Assembly: GCF_946482605.1 (NCBI RefSeq)
Contig: NZ_CAMLSE010000002.1
Coordinates: forward strand, 186,001-250,000
Length of the DNA stretch: 64,000 bases
Reading direction: 5' to 3'
Origin: an uncultured Dyadobacter sp.
GTDB lineage: Bacteria > Bacteroidota > Bacteroidia > Cytophagales > Spirosomataceae
In this document: piece by piece, positions 35,626 through 44,382 of the stretch
How positions within the stretch are numbered: position 1 is the stretch's first letter
Layout of the letters: the number at the start of each line of letters is the position of its first letter
The notes under the pieces: generated by a model
Seen by the model: only the letters and a program-made list of their open reading frames with translations
What the model was told of the DNA's origin: nothing
The model's database searches: none
Translations under genes and position numbers: made by a program

Positions 35626-35966
35626 TGTTCGATCGCCATCGTCCTTACTTTCCCTTCCTCAAAAGTGTACAAATGAAACAGCTGAGAATCACTCAATACC
35701 ACACCGTCTAATGCTTTGATGACCTGACGAACTTTAACTGCGACCCGGCCATCAGTCTTCGTCTCAAATCCGAGTGGTTCGACTGTCGGATCGATTTGCT
35801 GCCATTGGCGCAGCCAGTAAGCTCTCACCCCATTATTCCCGGATAAATAGCCTCCTTCCCAGCCGTTTGGCCAGTTTACATCTGTGTGCATGTGTGCTAA
35901 AACTGCGTCGATTTGGCGCGCATTAAAGTCCTGATAGAGCTGGCGAAGTAACGTTTGATGATCCAT
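35622..35966 (-). CDS. SnoaL-like NTF2-fold protein
   Basis: 114 residues with the NTF2-like pattern (LLRQLYQDFNARQIDAVLAH, the MHTDVNWPNGWEGG pocket region, then a C-terminal beta sheet, KVRQVIKALDGVVLSDSQLF). Such small proteins are enzymes or ligand binders; no catalytic dyad is certain. Overlaps the tail of the convergent phosphoesterase gene by four bases. A -7 box lies just upstream. Confidence 0.75.
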   Translation of the reverse strand: MDHQTLLRQLYQDFNARQIDAVLAHMHTDVNWPNGWEGGYLSGNNGVRAYWLRQWQQIDPTVEPLGFETKTDGRVAVKVRQVIKALDGVVLSDSQLFHLYTFEEGKVRTMAIEH

Positions 35967-35988
35967 AAGTGCTGTTATCTTGATTTGA

Positions 35989-35996
35989 CAAAACTA
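35989..35996 (-). promoter_or_regulatory. -7 element TAGTTTTG of the SnoaL-like gene
   Basis: Minus-strand match to TAnnTTTG; the predicted start site is near 35984, giving an 18-base leader. No good -33 element was seen. Confidence 0.35.
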
Positions 35997-36102
35997 AATG
36001 CTTCGCTGCGTTTCAGTTGTCGGGAATAGTTGAGATCTGGTCGCAAAAATCGAGCAGGCAAGGATTTTGCGTATATCAATAAAAACTTTGTCTCAGCCAA
36101 CA

Positions 36103-37521
36103 ATGAAAATTCTACTCACAGGTGCAACGGGATACATCGGCCAGCGGCTACTACCGGTCCTTCTTGAACATGGACATGAGGTAGTCTGTGCCGTTCGAGA
36201 CCAATCCAGGTTTGACAAAGGCCGATATGGAATGAGTAATAATCTCTCCGTGATTGAAGTGGATTTGCTGGATACGGGTACATTGAATACGATTCCCGAC
36301 GATATCGACGCTGCATATTACCTGGTGCATTCAATGTCCGCAGCCGGTGAATTTTCTACTAGTGAAGAAACCTCGGCCCGGAATTTCATTCAAGCCCTGG
36401 ATCGTACTCAGGCTCGTCAATGCATTTATCTGGGCGGGATTGTGAATGATGAAAAATTATCGCCGCATCTCTTATCACGAAAAAAAGTAGAGGAAGTACT
36501 GGCTTCTGGCAAAGTTCCGCTGACAGCATTGCGGGCAGGAATTATCGTCGGTTCCGGAAGTGCATCATTTGAAATCATTCGCGATCTGGTCGAAAAGCTG
36601 CCCGTTATGGTCGCGCCGAAGTGGCTCCATACGCGTTGCCAGCCCATCTCTATCAGGAACGTAATTGAATTCCTGTCGTCGGTATTGTTGCAGGAATCTA
36701 CCTACAATCGGCATTTCGATATTTACGGGCCAGATATCCTCACTTACAAACAAATGCTGCTGGGCTTCGCCGAAGCGCGTTTACTTAGACGACATATTTT
36801 CACTGTACCGGTAATGACGCCGAAATTGTCATCCTACTGGCTTTATCTGGTGACTTCAACCTCTTACGTCCTGGCCAAAAATTTAGCGGATAGTATGAGC
36901 GTGGATGTGGTAGCGCGAGAAAATGATCTTCCAAAACGGCTGGGCATTGAGCCAATCAGCTATCAGCAGGCAATCAAAATCGCATTCGACAAAATTGAAC
37001 AAAACCTGGTGCTGTCCAGCTGGAAGGATGCCTGGAACGGCATTTATTCCCGCAAGATGGTAGACAAGCAGCTCAGTCCGCCGCAGTTTGGTGTGTACCA
37101 GGATAAAAAGACGAGAAAAGCCGTTGACGTTTCCCGCTCCATCGACCGCATCTTTGCGATCGGTGGTAAATCCGGCTGGTACTACGGCGATTGGTTATGG
37201 CAATTTCGTGGTTTCCTTGACAAACTTTTCGGAGGTGTTGGCCTTGGTCGTGGAAGGAAAAACCTCCGCGAAGTCGCGACCGGCGATACGCTTGACTTCT
37301 GGCGCGTTATCTATGCAAGCAGGGAAGAGCGACGCCTGCTGCTGTATGCTGAAATGAAACTGCCCGGTGAAGCCTGGCTTGAATTCTGTGTAGATGGCGA
37401 CCAGATTAAACAAACCGCCACATTCCGGCCTCTGGGCCTGGGCGGTCGGCTTTACTGGTTTGCCGTTTTGCCGTTCCACTATTTCATTTTCAATGGGATG
37501 ATTGACAAGATCGCGGAATGA
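36103..37521 (+). CDS. SDR-type NAD(P)-binding protein with DUF2867 tail
   Basis: 472 residues from ATG 36103. N-terminal Rossmann fold [20 protein letters not shown] with GxxGxxG, an atypical extended SDR. Residues about 330-470 ([18 protein letters not shown] ... [26 protein letters not shown]) fit DUF2867. Substrate unknown. Its stop overlaps the start of the small DUF2256 gene as ATGA, so the two are probably translated together. Confidence 0.88.
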   Translation: MKILLTGATGYIGQRLLPVLLEHGHEVVCAVRDQSRFDKGRYGMSNNLSVIEVDLLDTGTLNTIPDDIDAAYYLVHSMSAAGEFSTSEETSARNFIQALDRTQARQCIYLGGIVNDEKLSPHLLSRKKVEEVLASGKVPLTALRAGIIVGSGSASFEIIRDLVEKLPVMVAPKWLHTRCQPISIRNVIEFLSSVLLQESTYNRHFDIYGPDILTYKQMLLGFAEARLLRRHIFTVPVMTPKLSSYWLYLVTSTSYVLAKNLADSMSVDVVARENDLPKRLGIEPISYQQAIKIAFDKIEQNLVLSSWKDAWNGIYSRKMVDKQLSPPQFGVYQDKKTRKAVDVSRSIDRIFAIGGKSGWYYGDWLWQFRGFLDKLFGGVGLGRGRKNLREVATGDTLDFWRVIYASREERRLLLYAEMKLPGEAWLEFCVDGDQIKQTATFRPLGLGGRLYWFAVLPFHYFIFNGMIDKIAE

Positions 37522-37655
37522 AAGGAGTTAAAAAACAGGATTTACCAGAAAAGAACTGCATTGTTTGCGGCAGGCCATTTACCTGGCGCAAGAAGTGGGA
37601 AAAGGTTTGGGACGAGGTGAAATATTGCAGTGAAAAGTGCCGTCGGTCCAAGTGA
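37518..37655 (+). CDS. DUF2256 zinc-ribbon-like small protein
   Basis: 45 residues: starts [20 protein letters not shown], later [11 protein letters not shown], with four cysteines in two Cys-x-x-x/Cys-x-x-x-Cys type pairs, and the conserved [14 protein letters not shown] stretch. Matches DUF2256, which in many genomes sits beside cryptochrome/photolyase genes; none is visible here. The four-base overlap with the SDR gene fixes the start. Confidence 0.85.
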   Translation: MKGVKKQDLPEKNCIVCGRPFTWRKKWEKVWDEVKYCSEKCRRSK

Positions 37656-37678
37656 TCTTGATTATCCAATTCAGGATT

Positions 37679-38176
37679 CTATCCGAGCCTGCTTTTCCAA
37701 TCTTTCTTCATACTGGCATAGTGTGAATGTTCTTCTGCTTGTTTCCACTTACGATAGAAAACTGCTTCGGCTTCTGCTTTCTCTTGCTGTCCAGTTCCCT
37801 TTTGTAGCAACTGGTAGTCGTTGTCTTTATCATATTTCTTACCGCCTTTGTAGTTGGCGTATCGCCGAGCCCTGGTAAAACCCATTTGCAGGTACTTCCG
37901 CGCCATGTCAGCGCCGACAAAATCTTGTTTTTCAAGATAATCCAGAAATAACGCATAAATCTTGTTGCTGCTTTCTTCTGCGATTGCTTTGGTCTTGAAT
38001 CGCCAGAATTGTCCGATTTCCGATTTATAGGGTTCGCAGATCAAAACGCCCTGCTCGCCCCTTCCAACGCGGTACAGTTCGGGATGCTGCCGGTAATCTA
38101 CATCCGGCTTCCAGCCATATTCTTCTGAATTGAAATTCAGGTAAGAAGGGGTTTCTTTCGCAGGTCGCTTAGACAT
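37679..38176 (-). CDS. DUF4385-family protein
   Basis: 165 residues from ATG 38176; the longer frame to 38245 overlaps the upstream gene. Pattern SYLNFNSEEYGWKPDVDYRQ ... PELYRVGRGEQGVLICEPYK ... QFWRFKTKAIAEESSNKIY ... DFVGADMARKYLQMGFTRAR matches DUF4385, also found in phages and some eukaryotes. Function unknown, cytoplasmic. Seven bases downstream of the DUF4174 gene on the same strand. Confidence 0.8.
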   Translation of the reverse strand: MSKRPAKETPSYLNFNSEEYGWKPDVDYRQHPELYRVGRGEQGVLICEPYKSEIGQFWRFKTKAIAEESSNKIYALFLDYLEKQDFVGADMARKYLQMGFTRARRYANYKGGKKYDKDNDYQLLQKGTGQQEKAEAEAVFYRKWKQAEEHSHYASMKKDWKSRLG

Positions 38177-38183
38177 TGGCTTT

Positions 38184-38561
38184 TTACTCCGGCTTTTTGC
38201 TTCGACTCCTTTCGACCTCATTTTTACGCATCGGCATCGCGTCAATCAGGCCAAACAGTTTTTCGGCGGTGACCACTTCGCTGGATCTTAATTTTTCGCC
38301 CCCATCACGACCGACCAAAATGAAAGTGAAAGGAGTGCCCGTGTCGACGTTCCATTTTTTCCATTCTGCAAGATTGCTTTTCGAATAGGACAAGCTTTTT
38401 ACCCTGATATCCCGCTCGTCGACGTCTTTCTGATGCGCGGTCAGGATCTTCGATTGCTCGGTCTGCTTTTCGAGCCCGCTTTCTGTATAAAAAAGCAAGA
38501 CCTGTCGCGGAGACTCCGCCGCGATGAATGTCATAAGCATAATTCCGAATAGTATTTTCAT
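38184..38561 (-). CDS. DUF4174-type secreted protein
   Basis: 125 residues. Short signal peptide (MKILFGIMLMTFIAAES), then VLLFYTESGLEKQTEQSKIL and VDERDIRVKSL, the thioredoxin-like pattern of DUF4174, without a CxxC. The end TPFTFILVGRDGGEKLRSSE matches the same fold. Function unknown. First gene of a probable two-gene unit with the DUF4385 gene. Confidence 0.7.
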   Translation of the reverse strand: MKILFGIMLMTFIAAESPRQVLLFYTESGLEKQTEQSKILTAHQKDVDERDIRVKSLSYSKSNLAEWKKWNVDTGTPFTFILVGRDGGEKLRSSEVVTAEKLFGLIDAMPMRKNEVERSRSKKPE

Positions 38562-38682
38562 ACAAATTCCATTTAAAATACTCTGCCAAAGAGATGATTA
38601 CGCGAAACAACCCTCAGGATAATGTCCCAATCACGTGCCACATTTGACTGATTTGCCCTCCCCGAAGATTGATGCGTGCAGC

Positions 38683-38690
38683 TAACTTTG
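38683..38690 (+). promoter_or_regulatory. -7 element TAACTTTG of the peptidase E-like gene
   Basis: Exact TAnnTTTG on the plus strand; predicted start site near 38695, giving a leader of about 33 bases. The best TTTG upstream (38652-38655) is 27 bases away, longer than ideal. Confidence 0.45.
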
Positions 38691-38727
38691 AAAAATTGGT
38701 AAATGGCAAAAATTTCATTCGAGGCTC

Positions 38728-39405
38728 ATGAAACTTCTTCTCACTTCGGCAGGGATCAGCAATAAAAGCATCTACAACGCATTGGTTGACCTTTTAGGAA
38801 AACCCGTCGCCGAATCCAGTGCATTATTTGTACCTACTGCGATTTATGGTGTTGCGGGTGGCCACGACATCATTCGCAAGGTCATCTGTGGTACCCTCGG
38901 TGATCCATTTTGCGAGTTGGGGTGGAAATCGATGGGCTTGCTGGAACTTGCAGTCCTGCCCACTTTGGAGCGGGAATTTTGGGTAGATACGGTTTTGAAA
39001 ACCGACGCATTGCTCTTGGGTGGAGGTGATTGCCAATACCTCACTTACTGGATGCAACAATCAGGGTTGGCAGATTTGCTGCCGACATTGCTGGAAAGAA
39101 TCGTATATGTTGGTTTGAGCGCAGGAAGTATGATCATGACAAGCTATGGGACTACTTTTGGCAACCATTCCTTACCCGCGGAAACAGCTAAGTCGTTAGG
39201 ATTGCTTGATTTCGCGATACATCCTCATCTGGATCACGAATGGTTTCCGGATAATGCATTGGCAGAACTGGAAAAGTTGGCCGGCACTCTTTCGGCACCC
39301 TCTTATTTAATTGATGATCAGAGTGCTGTCATGGTGACCGGCGATATCATCGAAGTGATCTCGGAAGGCAATTGGAAGTTGATTCCTGTAAACTCATCAC
39401 GTTGA
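38728..39405 (+). CDS. peptidase E-like (S51) hydrolase
   Basis: 225 residues. Class I glutamine-amidotransferase-like fold with LLLGGGDCQYL and the nucleophile serine in VGLSAGSMIM (about residue 134). The family cleaves Asp-X dipeptides with an N-terminal aspartate. A later His (FAIHPHLDHEWFP) completes the likely triad. Cytoplasmic, monocistronic. Confidence 0.85.
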   Translation: MKLLLTSAGISNKSIYNALVDLLGKPVAESSALFVPTAIYGVAGGHDIIRKVICGTLGDPFCELGWKSMGLLELAVLPTLEREFWVDTVLKTDALLLGGGDCQYLTYWMQQSGLADLLPTLLERIVYVGLSAGSMIMTSYGTTFGNHSLPAETAKSLGLLDFAIHPHLDHEWFPDNALAELEKLAGTLSAPSYLIDDQSAVMVTGDIIEVISEGNWKLIPVNSSR

Positions 39406-39430
39406 AATATTTAGATTGTGGCCTACGGAG

Positions 39431-40129
39431 CTATTTCCGGGTGACCTTTAAATCCTTGAAGTACCCGACTGTCCCGATGTCCACCCATAGCCCGATAGCA
39501 CCGTGGTTCGTTTTTCCCAGCATCTTGTCGACGACAAAGGTGGAATGTTTCGTGTCATTGATGAACATATATGCCTTGGAGCCTTCGATTTCAATTCGCA
39601 TCGTAATCCATTCATTGATATCGACTGGCGCGGTGGTTTCATATTTCCCCTCAGCTTGTTTCCGAAGTTTGTCAAATTTGTATTCGGGGTATGCGTAGTA
39701 TTGGACGGTTTTATTCCTGAATAATTGATTGTCCGACCGACCTACTTTTGGGCGGAGGTAAATTGATTCGAAAGCCGAATCATCTTCATTAATCCGAAAC
39801 GCAACGCCTATAAAGCCCTGTGCGGATTCAAACGGAGAAGGGTTTTGGATTCGGCTGAGCATCTTGACCTCGATTATTCCATTTTCAAAATCCACGTCCG
39901 TCAGCTTCGCATAGGTAGGTTCGTCTACCGTTGATTCTAGATTTTTTACGTCGAAAGGGATTGCTTTTAGATCGCGTTCTATTTTCAGGACTTTTTCACC
40001 TTCCAGTTCGATGACCGAGCCAACGACGTTTTTTAATTCGAATGTCTGGTTTTGAAATTGAAGTTTTTGGGCAGACAGTGGCCCCAAGCCAAAGCCTAGA
40101 ATGACACACAGAAAATATTTCATCTTCAT
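39431..40129 (-). CDS. secreted DUF1080/LamG-like beta-sandwich protein
   Basis: 232 residues from ATG 40129 with signal peptide (MKMKYFLCVILGFGLGPLSA, cut before Q). Pattern FENGIIEVKMLS...GFIGVAFRI...YAYPEYKFDKLR and the end GAIGLWVDIGTVGYFKDLKV fits concanavalin-A-like carbohydrate-binding sandwiches such as DUF1080. No catalytic residues are certain. Probable periplasmic or surface protein. Confidence 0.75.
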   Translation of the reverse strand: MKMKYFLCVILGFGLGPLSAQKLQFQNQTFELKNVVGSVIELEGEKVLKIERDLKAIPFDVKNLESTVDEPTYAKLTDVDFENGIIEVKMLSRIQNPSPFESAQGFIGVAFRINEDDSAFESIYLRPKVGRSDNQLFRNKTVQYYAYPEYKFDKLRKQAEGKYETTAPVDINEWITMRIEIEGSKAYMFINDTKHSTFVVDKMLGKTNHGAIGLWVDIGTVGYFKDLKVTRK

Positions 40130-40137
40130 CACGATGT

Positions 40138-41106
40138 TTAAACAATTACCACAATTTTACCCGCACCATGATTGGACTCCATATATTGGTGCGCTTCAAT
40201 AATTTGATCCAATTGAAAGATTTTGCTGATCGGTAATGTAATTTCACCTGCCTCAACAGCATTGATAAATTCCTGAAAATCCCAGGCTGGGCTGGTAATC
40301 TGTCCACTGTCATACGTTGTAAGTTTAACAGTCGCAGGAATGAAATCCACGGGCGCAAAGTCAGGTATTGACCAGGTTTCCGAAAGCATACCTGTCATGC
40401 AGCCGGTACCACCAGGCCTGAGACATTGCAATGAATCTTGAAGTGTGGCTGCCCCCACTAACTCTAACACCTTGTCGATACCTTCGGGGAAGATTTCCTT
40501 CACTTTACCGGAGATATGTCCGTCATCTATCAACACGTGACTTGCCCCGTTATCAATCAATTGTTGGGATTTATCAGGATTACGGGTGGTGGCTATCACG
40601 GTCAATCCGGCCACCTTTGCCATCTGAACAGCCAACATGCCTACTGAGGAAGTACCTCCCCGAACGAGTAGCTTTTCACCTTTCCGGATATCCAGCGCCA
40701 AATGCATTGACCCATGTGCCGTCTGGAACATTTCCGGGATTGCTCCCAGAACGCCCCATAGAAGCATGCTTTTGAACGGACGGACAATCGCCTTCGGCAA
40801 CGATACGAATTCTGCATAGCTGCCATCAAAATCGCGGCCCATGCCACCCATGAGCGCCAGGACCTGCTGCCCGGGCGCAAGCTCGCCCGAAGGATCAGCT
40901 TCAACCACGCCCACACATTCGATACCGAGAACCCTCGGAAATCTCACATCAGGTGACAGGCCTTTCCTGGTCATCAGCTCCGAACGGTTCAACCCAAAAG
41001 CTTTCACGCGGACAAGCACTTCGCCCGCCCTGGGAATAGGCACTGGCCTTTCCTCTAATGCAAAATTGGTGGCTGGACCAGGTTGATATAATACTGCAGC
41101 TTTCAT
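40138..41106 (-). CDS. quinone oxidoreductase-like MDR enzyme
   Basis: 322 residues. Medium-chain dehydrogenase/reductase fold: GroES-like start ([15 protein letters not shown]), NADPH motif [18 protein letters not shown] and the C-terminal [19 protein letters not shown]. No zinc ligands of the catalytic site, so zinc-independent, as in quinone reductases. Reduces quinones or enones with NADPH. Lies 31 bases... upstream neighbour is the convergent-strand Crp/Fnr gene, which may control it. Confidence 0.88.
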   Translation of the reverse strand: MKAAVLYQPGPATNFALEERPVPIPRAGEVLVRVKAFGLNRSELMTRKGLSPDVRFPRVLGIECVGVVEADPSGELAPGQQVLALMGGMGRDFDGSYAEFVSLPKAIVRPFKSMLLWGVLGAIPEMFQTAHGSMHLALDIRKGEKLLVRGGTSSVGMLAVQMAKVAGLTVIATTRNPDKSQQLIDNGASHVLIDDGHISGKVKEIFPEGIDKVLELVGAATLQDSLQCLRPGGTGCMTGMLSETWSIPDFAPVDFIPATVKLTTYDSGQITSPAWDFQEFINAVEAGEITLPISKIFQLDQIIEAHQYMESNHGAGKIVVIV

Positions 41107-41210
41107 AATGTTACCAGGAAGTCAATTGCAATGCAAAGATCCGGCATCCTGCCAGCTCCCACCAATAACCTATCTTAAGAAATAGGCTTAAACTAGATTA
41201 AGACTCAGGA

Positions 41211-41807
41211 TTAGCGGGCAGCTATCTCCTTTCTGATTTTACTCAGAAATTCAGGTGTAATGCCCAGATAGGAAGCGATATGCGTATTGGGCAGGCGTTG
41301 CGCGAGCTTTGGATATTGTTCCAAAAACGCTAGATAATTGTCCAGAGCATTTGTGCTGAAATTCCTAAGGACGCGATTTTGAAGTTCAACGTAATTGTTT
41401 TCTACGATAACCTTAAATATGCGGTCCAATTTGGGAATTTCAAGATACAGGAAATAAAGGTCATCCTTTTCGATCTGAATGATCTCACTGGGTTCAACCG
41501 CTTCGATAAAGAGCCTGCTCGGCTTTCCGGAATGCAGGCTGCCAATATCGGCGACCCAACGGCTAGCTGGTCCATTATCGTCTGCGGCAAAAAGGATATT
41601 GTGTTCGTTCCCCTTGCCATCAACGGCAAACATTCTCAAACACCCGCTCATAACGAATGTGTAGTGCCTGCAATAAAGGCCTTCCTGCAAAATTGCCTGC
41701 CGACGCCTCAGTTTTCGCTGTGTGACCCGCCCGGCCAAAAGTGATTTTTCACCTTCGTTAAAAGGCATGTAAGTTTCGAAATGCTCGATTAAGGGATGCT
41801 GATTCAA
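41211..41807 (-). CDS. Crp/Fnr-family transcriptional regulator
   Basis: About 198 residues. The first codon of the frame is TTG; ATG 41768 is an alternative but would cut the first strand. Sensor barrel QAILQEGLYCRHYTFVMSGC and a C-terminal HTH (AQRLPNTHIASYLGITPEFL, SKIRKEI). Same subgroup as the regulator at 33019. Downstream on the same strand is the quinone oxidoreductase gene, 104 bases away. Confidence 0.85.
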   Translation of the reverse strand: MNQHPLIEHFETYMPFNEGEKSLLAGRVTQRKLRRRQAILQEGLYCRHYTFVMSGCLRMFAVDGKGNEHNILFAADDNGPASRWVADIGSLHSGKPSRLFIEAVEPSEIIQIEKDDLYFLYLEIPKLDRIFKVIVENNYVELQNRVLRNFSTNALDNYLAFLEQYPKLAQRLPNTHIASYLGITPEFLSKIRKEIAAR

Positions 41808-41945
41808 CTGTACAAGGCGGTTTAGAATTCTGTTTTATCCTGGTGGAAATGTAAATATAGACAAATTGAGCACCTGGAAGTCGAGACAATGAATGGAATA
41901 ATGGATGCCAGGCGACATCAAAGTTTAAGTTGTCTTGCAAACTAA

Positions 41946-41953
41946 TATCTTTG
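41946..41953 (+). promoter_or_regulatory. -7 element TATCTTTG next to the Rpn-type start codon
   Basis: Exact TAnnTTTG ending only four bases before ATG 41958. With the usual spacing, transcription would start at or next to the A of the start codon, so the mRNA may be leaderless. Confidence 0.5.
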
Positions 41954-41957
41954 CCGC

Positions 41958-42863
41958 ATGGACAAACACACACAAAAGCACGACACCTTTCTAAGGGCCA
42001 TTATGGCCGACAAGCAGATCGCCCTCGATTATTTCCGGGCCTGCATCCCGCAAAACATTCAGACTCTGCTGGACTTTTCGACCCTCCGCCAACTTCCCGA
42101 CACGTACGTTTCCAAGGAGCTGCACAAATCAATTTCTGACATTGTCTATACTTGCCAGAGAACTGGCGGCAATGAGGAAGTTAAAATATCGCTGCTCGTG
42201 GAGCACAAAAGCTACGTCGACAAATACGCACCCATCCAGATCGGTAGCTACATCTTTTCCGGACTTTTGAAACAGATCAGCAAGAAGGAAAGCCCCTCGC
42301 TCATCATTCCAATTCTGCTTTACCACGGCAAGGACCGGTGGGAGTACAAAACGCTGACTGATCTCTTCGAAGATCTTGAACCAGCATTACAAAGCTTTGT
42401 GCCTGATTATCAATACATTTTCCATAATCTGGGCGAAATATCCGACCAAGACATTCAAGCGCTGCATAATAAATTCCTCGCCGCCTCTCTACTGGCCATG
42501 AAGCACAGCGCGTTCAAAGAGAAGCTGTTGGCGCTTGTTCCAATGATATTGACCCTGGCCAGCGAGACGGACAAGAACTTGCAAAACATATTGATAATTT
42601 ATACATTGAAAGGTAATTCTCTTAGCGATGAGCAAATTTCGAATCTAATTTCACCGTTACCCAGTAAAAATAAAGATACAATTATGGATGCTTTGGAAAT
42701 ATTTGAAGAAAGAGGCCGGAAGAAAGGACAAGAGGAAACAACTCAGAACTCTGTAAAAAACTTGATCCGGCAGTCTGTGCTTACCGATGAGCAGATCGCT
42801 TCTGCTATGAATGTTACAATAGATTACGTCGTTGAGATCCGGAGAAGTTTAACTTCTGATTAG
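41958..42863 (+). CDS. Rpn-family PD-(D/E)xK nuclease / transposase-like
   Basis: 301 residues. HDTFLRAIMADKQIALDYFR start, nuclease core SDIVYTC ... ISLLVEHKSYVDKYAP (Asp, then Glu-His-Lys) and IPILLYHGK match the Rpn recombination-promoting nucleases (PF04754-type), which cut DNA and spread by short-sequence recombination. A C-terminal variable part with EERGRKKGQEE ends in a HTH-like helix pair. Standalone; a possible leaderless transcript. Confidence 0.85.
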   Translation: MDKHTQKHDTFLRAIMADKQIALDYFRACIPQNIQTLLDFSTLRQLPDTYVSKELHKSISDIVYTCQRTGGNEEVKISLLVEHKSYVDKYAPIQIGSYIFSGLLKQISKKESPSLIIPILLYHGKDRWEYKTLTDLFEDLEPALQSFVPDYQYIFHNLGEISDQDIQALHNKFLAASLLAMKHSAFKEKLLALVPMILTLASETDKNLQNILIIYTLKGNSLSDEQISNLISPLPSKNKDTIMDALEIFEERGRKKGQEETTQNSVKNLIRQSVLTDEQIASAMNVTIDYVVEIRRSLTSD

Positions 42864-42895
42864 TTAAAATATAAAGTTATCCTTTTGGGCATTTC

Positions 42896-43765
42896 TTATT
42901 TAATTGTAAATTCTACAATCCGCTCATTACAAATCCGTTCTGTCAAATCCCTCAGCAACTTTACACGTTCGGATAAATATTCCAGTTCTTCTTTCTCGAT
43001 CTTATAATTCATATTATATCTCGAATCGATATAGGCTCTTTTCAACAGCTCAAATAATCGCTTTTCTTCCGGTGTATTTTTTGGAAAAACAATTCCAAGA
43101 GCTGAATGAAGTTTTTCGACTTGTTCGCCTAATTTTTCGATATCATGAATTTTCGGTTTGTAGTCGGTGAAAACTAAGAGAATTGTTACATAATATCTTT
43201 CTGTGGCTTGGTGAAGTTCAAATGCTGCATTAGTATAATAAGAATGCTTGGTTTGTCCTTTGTTAATATTGAATTCAAAATTTTCAAAAAAGTTATTTGC
43301 CGAATCAAACCAAGCCTCAAACAGATTTTTTGCTTTTGCCTGTCTTTGTTCAGCGTTCATCACTTTCGGCTCGGATAATTTGAATTTCCCCGAATCAAAA
43401 AGCATAATCCCTTCTTTTAATATATCGACAAAAAAATATTCATTTTGTTCGATCGCATGATTTACAAAGCCAATGCCGTGATGAATCATGCTGACGTTTG
43501 TTTGCCCGCTGATACTTTTCACCATTTTTTCCAGATTCCACCACTTTTCATCTGATTTGGCTGATTTTCTGTCTTTGGTAATCACCAGAATATCGTAATC
43601 ACTCACATACTCGGTATGCTGCTGATAATCCTCGACCCAGTCTCCACGGGCGTGACTTCCAAAAAGAATGACCATCTCGGCGGGTACATTTTCAACAATG
43701 ACTTTGGTAAGTAGCTGTAATTCTTCCTGTTTGTCCTCTGGAAGATGGGAAAGGGAGGTTTTCAT
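42896..43765 (-). CDS. MNT nucleotidyltransferase-HEPN fusion
   Basis: 289 residues from ATG 43765. N-terminal minimal nucleotidyltransferase (ILFGSHARGDW ... VSDYDILV, the GSxxRG and DxD metal motifs). The C-terminal part (about 130-285) is a HEPN domain (HSYYTNAAFELHQATERYYV; AYIDSRYNMNYKI). In MntA-HepT systems the two halves are antitoxin and RNase toxin on separate genes; here they are one chain, as in many Bacteroidota HEPN-nucleotidyltransferase proteins. Toxicity is not shown: RNYxxY-like positions differ. Confidence 0.85.
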   Translation of the reverse strand: MKTSLSHLPEDKQEELQLLTKVIVENVPAEMVILFGSHARGDWVEDYQQHTEYVSDYDILVITKDRKSAKSDEKWWNLEKMVKSISGQTNVSMIHHGIGFVNHAIEQNEYFFVDILKEGIMLFDSGKFKLSEPKVMNAEQRQAKAKNLFEAWFDSANNFFENFEFNINKGQTKHSYYTNAAFELHQATERYYVTILLVFTDYKPKIHDIEKLGEQVEKLHSALGIVFPKNTPEEKRLFELLKRAYIDSRYNMNYKIEKEELEYLSERVKLLRDLTERICNERIVEFTIK

Positions 43766-43820
43766 GGTGTGTGATTTTGAGCGCAATATAGCCCTTTTCG
43801 AGCACTACCCGCACAGCAAA

Positions 43821-43860
43821 AAAAGTCCCGCATCTCTCGACTTGCCGGATGCGGGACTTT
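43821..43860. terminator. strong intrinsic terminator
   Basis: Stem AAAGTCCCGCATC / GATGCGGGACTTT around a 13-base loop, with a T run on the minus strand. It ends the minus-strand gene at 43892-44308 and separates it from the MNT-HEPN gene. Confidence 0.88.
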
Positions 43861-43891
43861 AATTCAGTAATTGTGAAATGCCGGATGAGCG

Positions 43892-44308
43892 TTAACTCTG
43901 CAATTGCCCCAATACTTCGGGCAGCGAAGTGATTCCCCAGTGTTCAAAGTATTTGCCATCCTTTACCCTGACGATATCAATCACATCGATGTTAACCACC
44001 CTTCCTGTTGCCGGAATGCCTAGCAATGTACCGGTGTGAGTACCGCCGATGGTCTTGCGCGTCGTAACTACATCCCCTTCAACAACCTGCTGATGGATTG
44101 TAACATGAACGTCGGGCATTGCAGGACGGAGAATTTCATTAAAGAAGTAGATCATTCCATCTGCGCCGTTGCTCATGCCTTCGGGTGCAGAGCGGTTTAC
44201 AAACTGCTCGTCCATGAGCTCTTTAAAACTTTCGAGATTTCCTTCGCCAATTACTTCCTGATTAAAGCGGCGTATTACTGCTTTGTTCTTTTCGCTCATT
44301 GTCTCCAT
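43892..44308 (-). CDS. SnoaL-like ester cyclase family protein
   Basis: 138 residues from ATG 44308, chosen because a -7 box at 44333 gives a leader of 20 bases. NTF2 fold: NKAVIRRFNQEVIGEGNLES, FNEILRPAMPDVHVTIHQQV, IDVIDIVRVKDGKYFEHW. The family includes polyketide cyclases and many proteins of unknown role. Cytoplasmic. Next on the strand, upstream, is an AraC regulator. Confidence 0.85.
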   Translation of the reverse strand: METMSEKNKAVIRRFNQEVIGEGNLESFKELMDEQFVNRSAPEGMSNGADGMIYFFNEILRPAMPDVHVTIHQQVVEGDVVTTRKTIGGTHTGTLLGIPATGRVVNIDVIDIVRVKDGKYFEHWGITSLPEVLGQLQS

Positions 44309-44332
44309 AACTGTTATGTTTATTTGATGACC

Positions 44333-44340
44333 CAAAAGTA
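44333..44340 (-). promoter_or_regulatory. -7 element TACTTTTG of the SnoaL-like gene
   Basis: Same octamer as in the two tRNA promoters, on the minus strand. No clear -33 partner. Confidence 0.4.
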
Positions 44341-44382
44341 CCGGCAAGCTCGACTGTGGAGTTAGGGATAGACGGTCAAGTG

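Noticed and set aside
37600..37655. Apparent frameshift at the end of the DUF2256 gene
   Set aside because: On recounting the bases the frame is intact to the expected Cys pair and stop codon.
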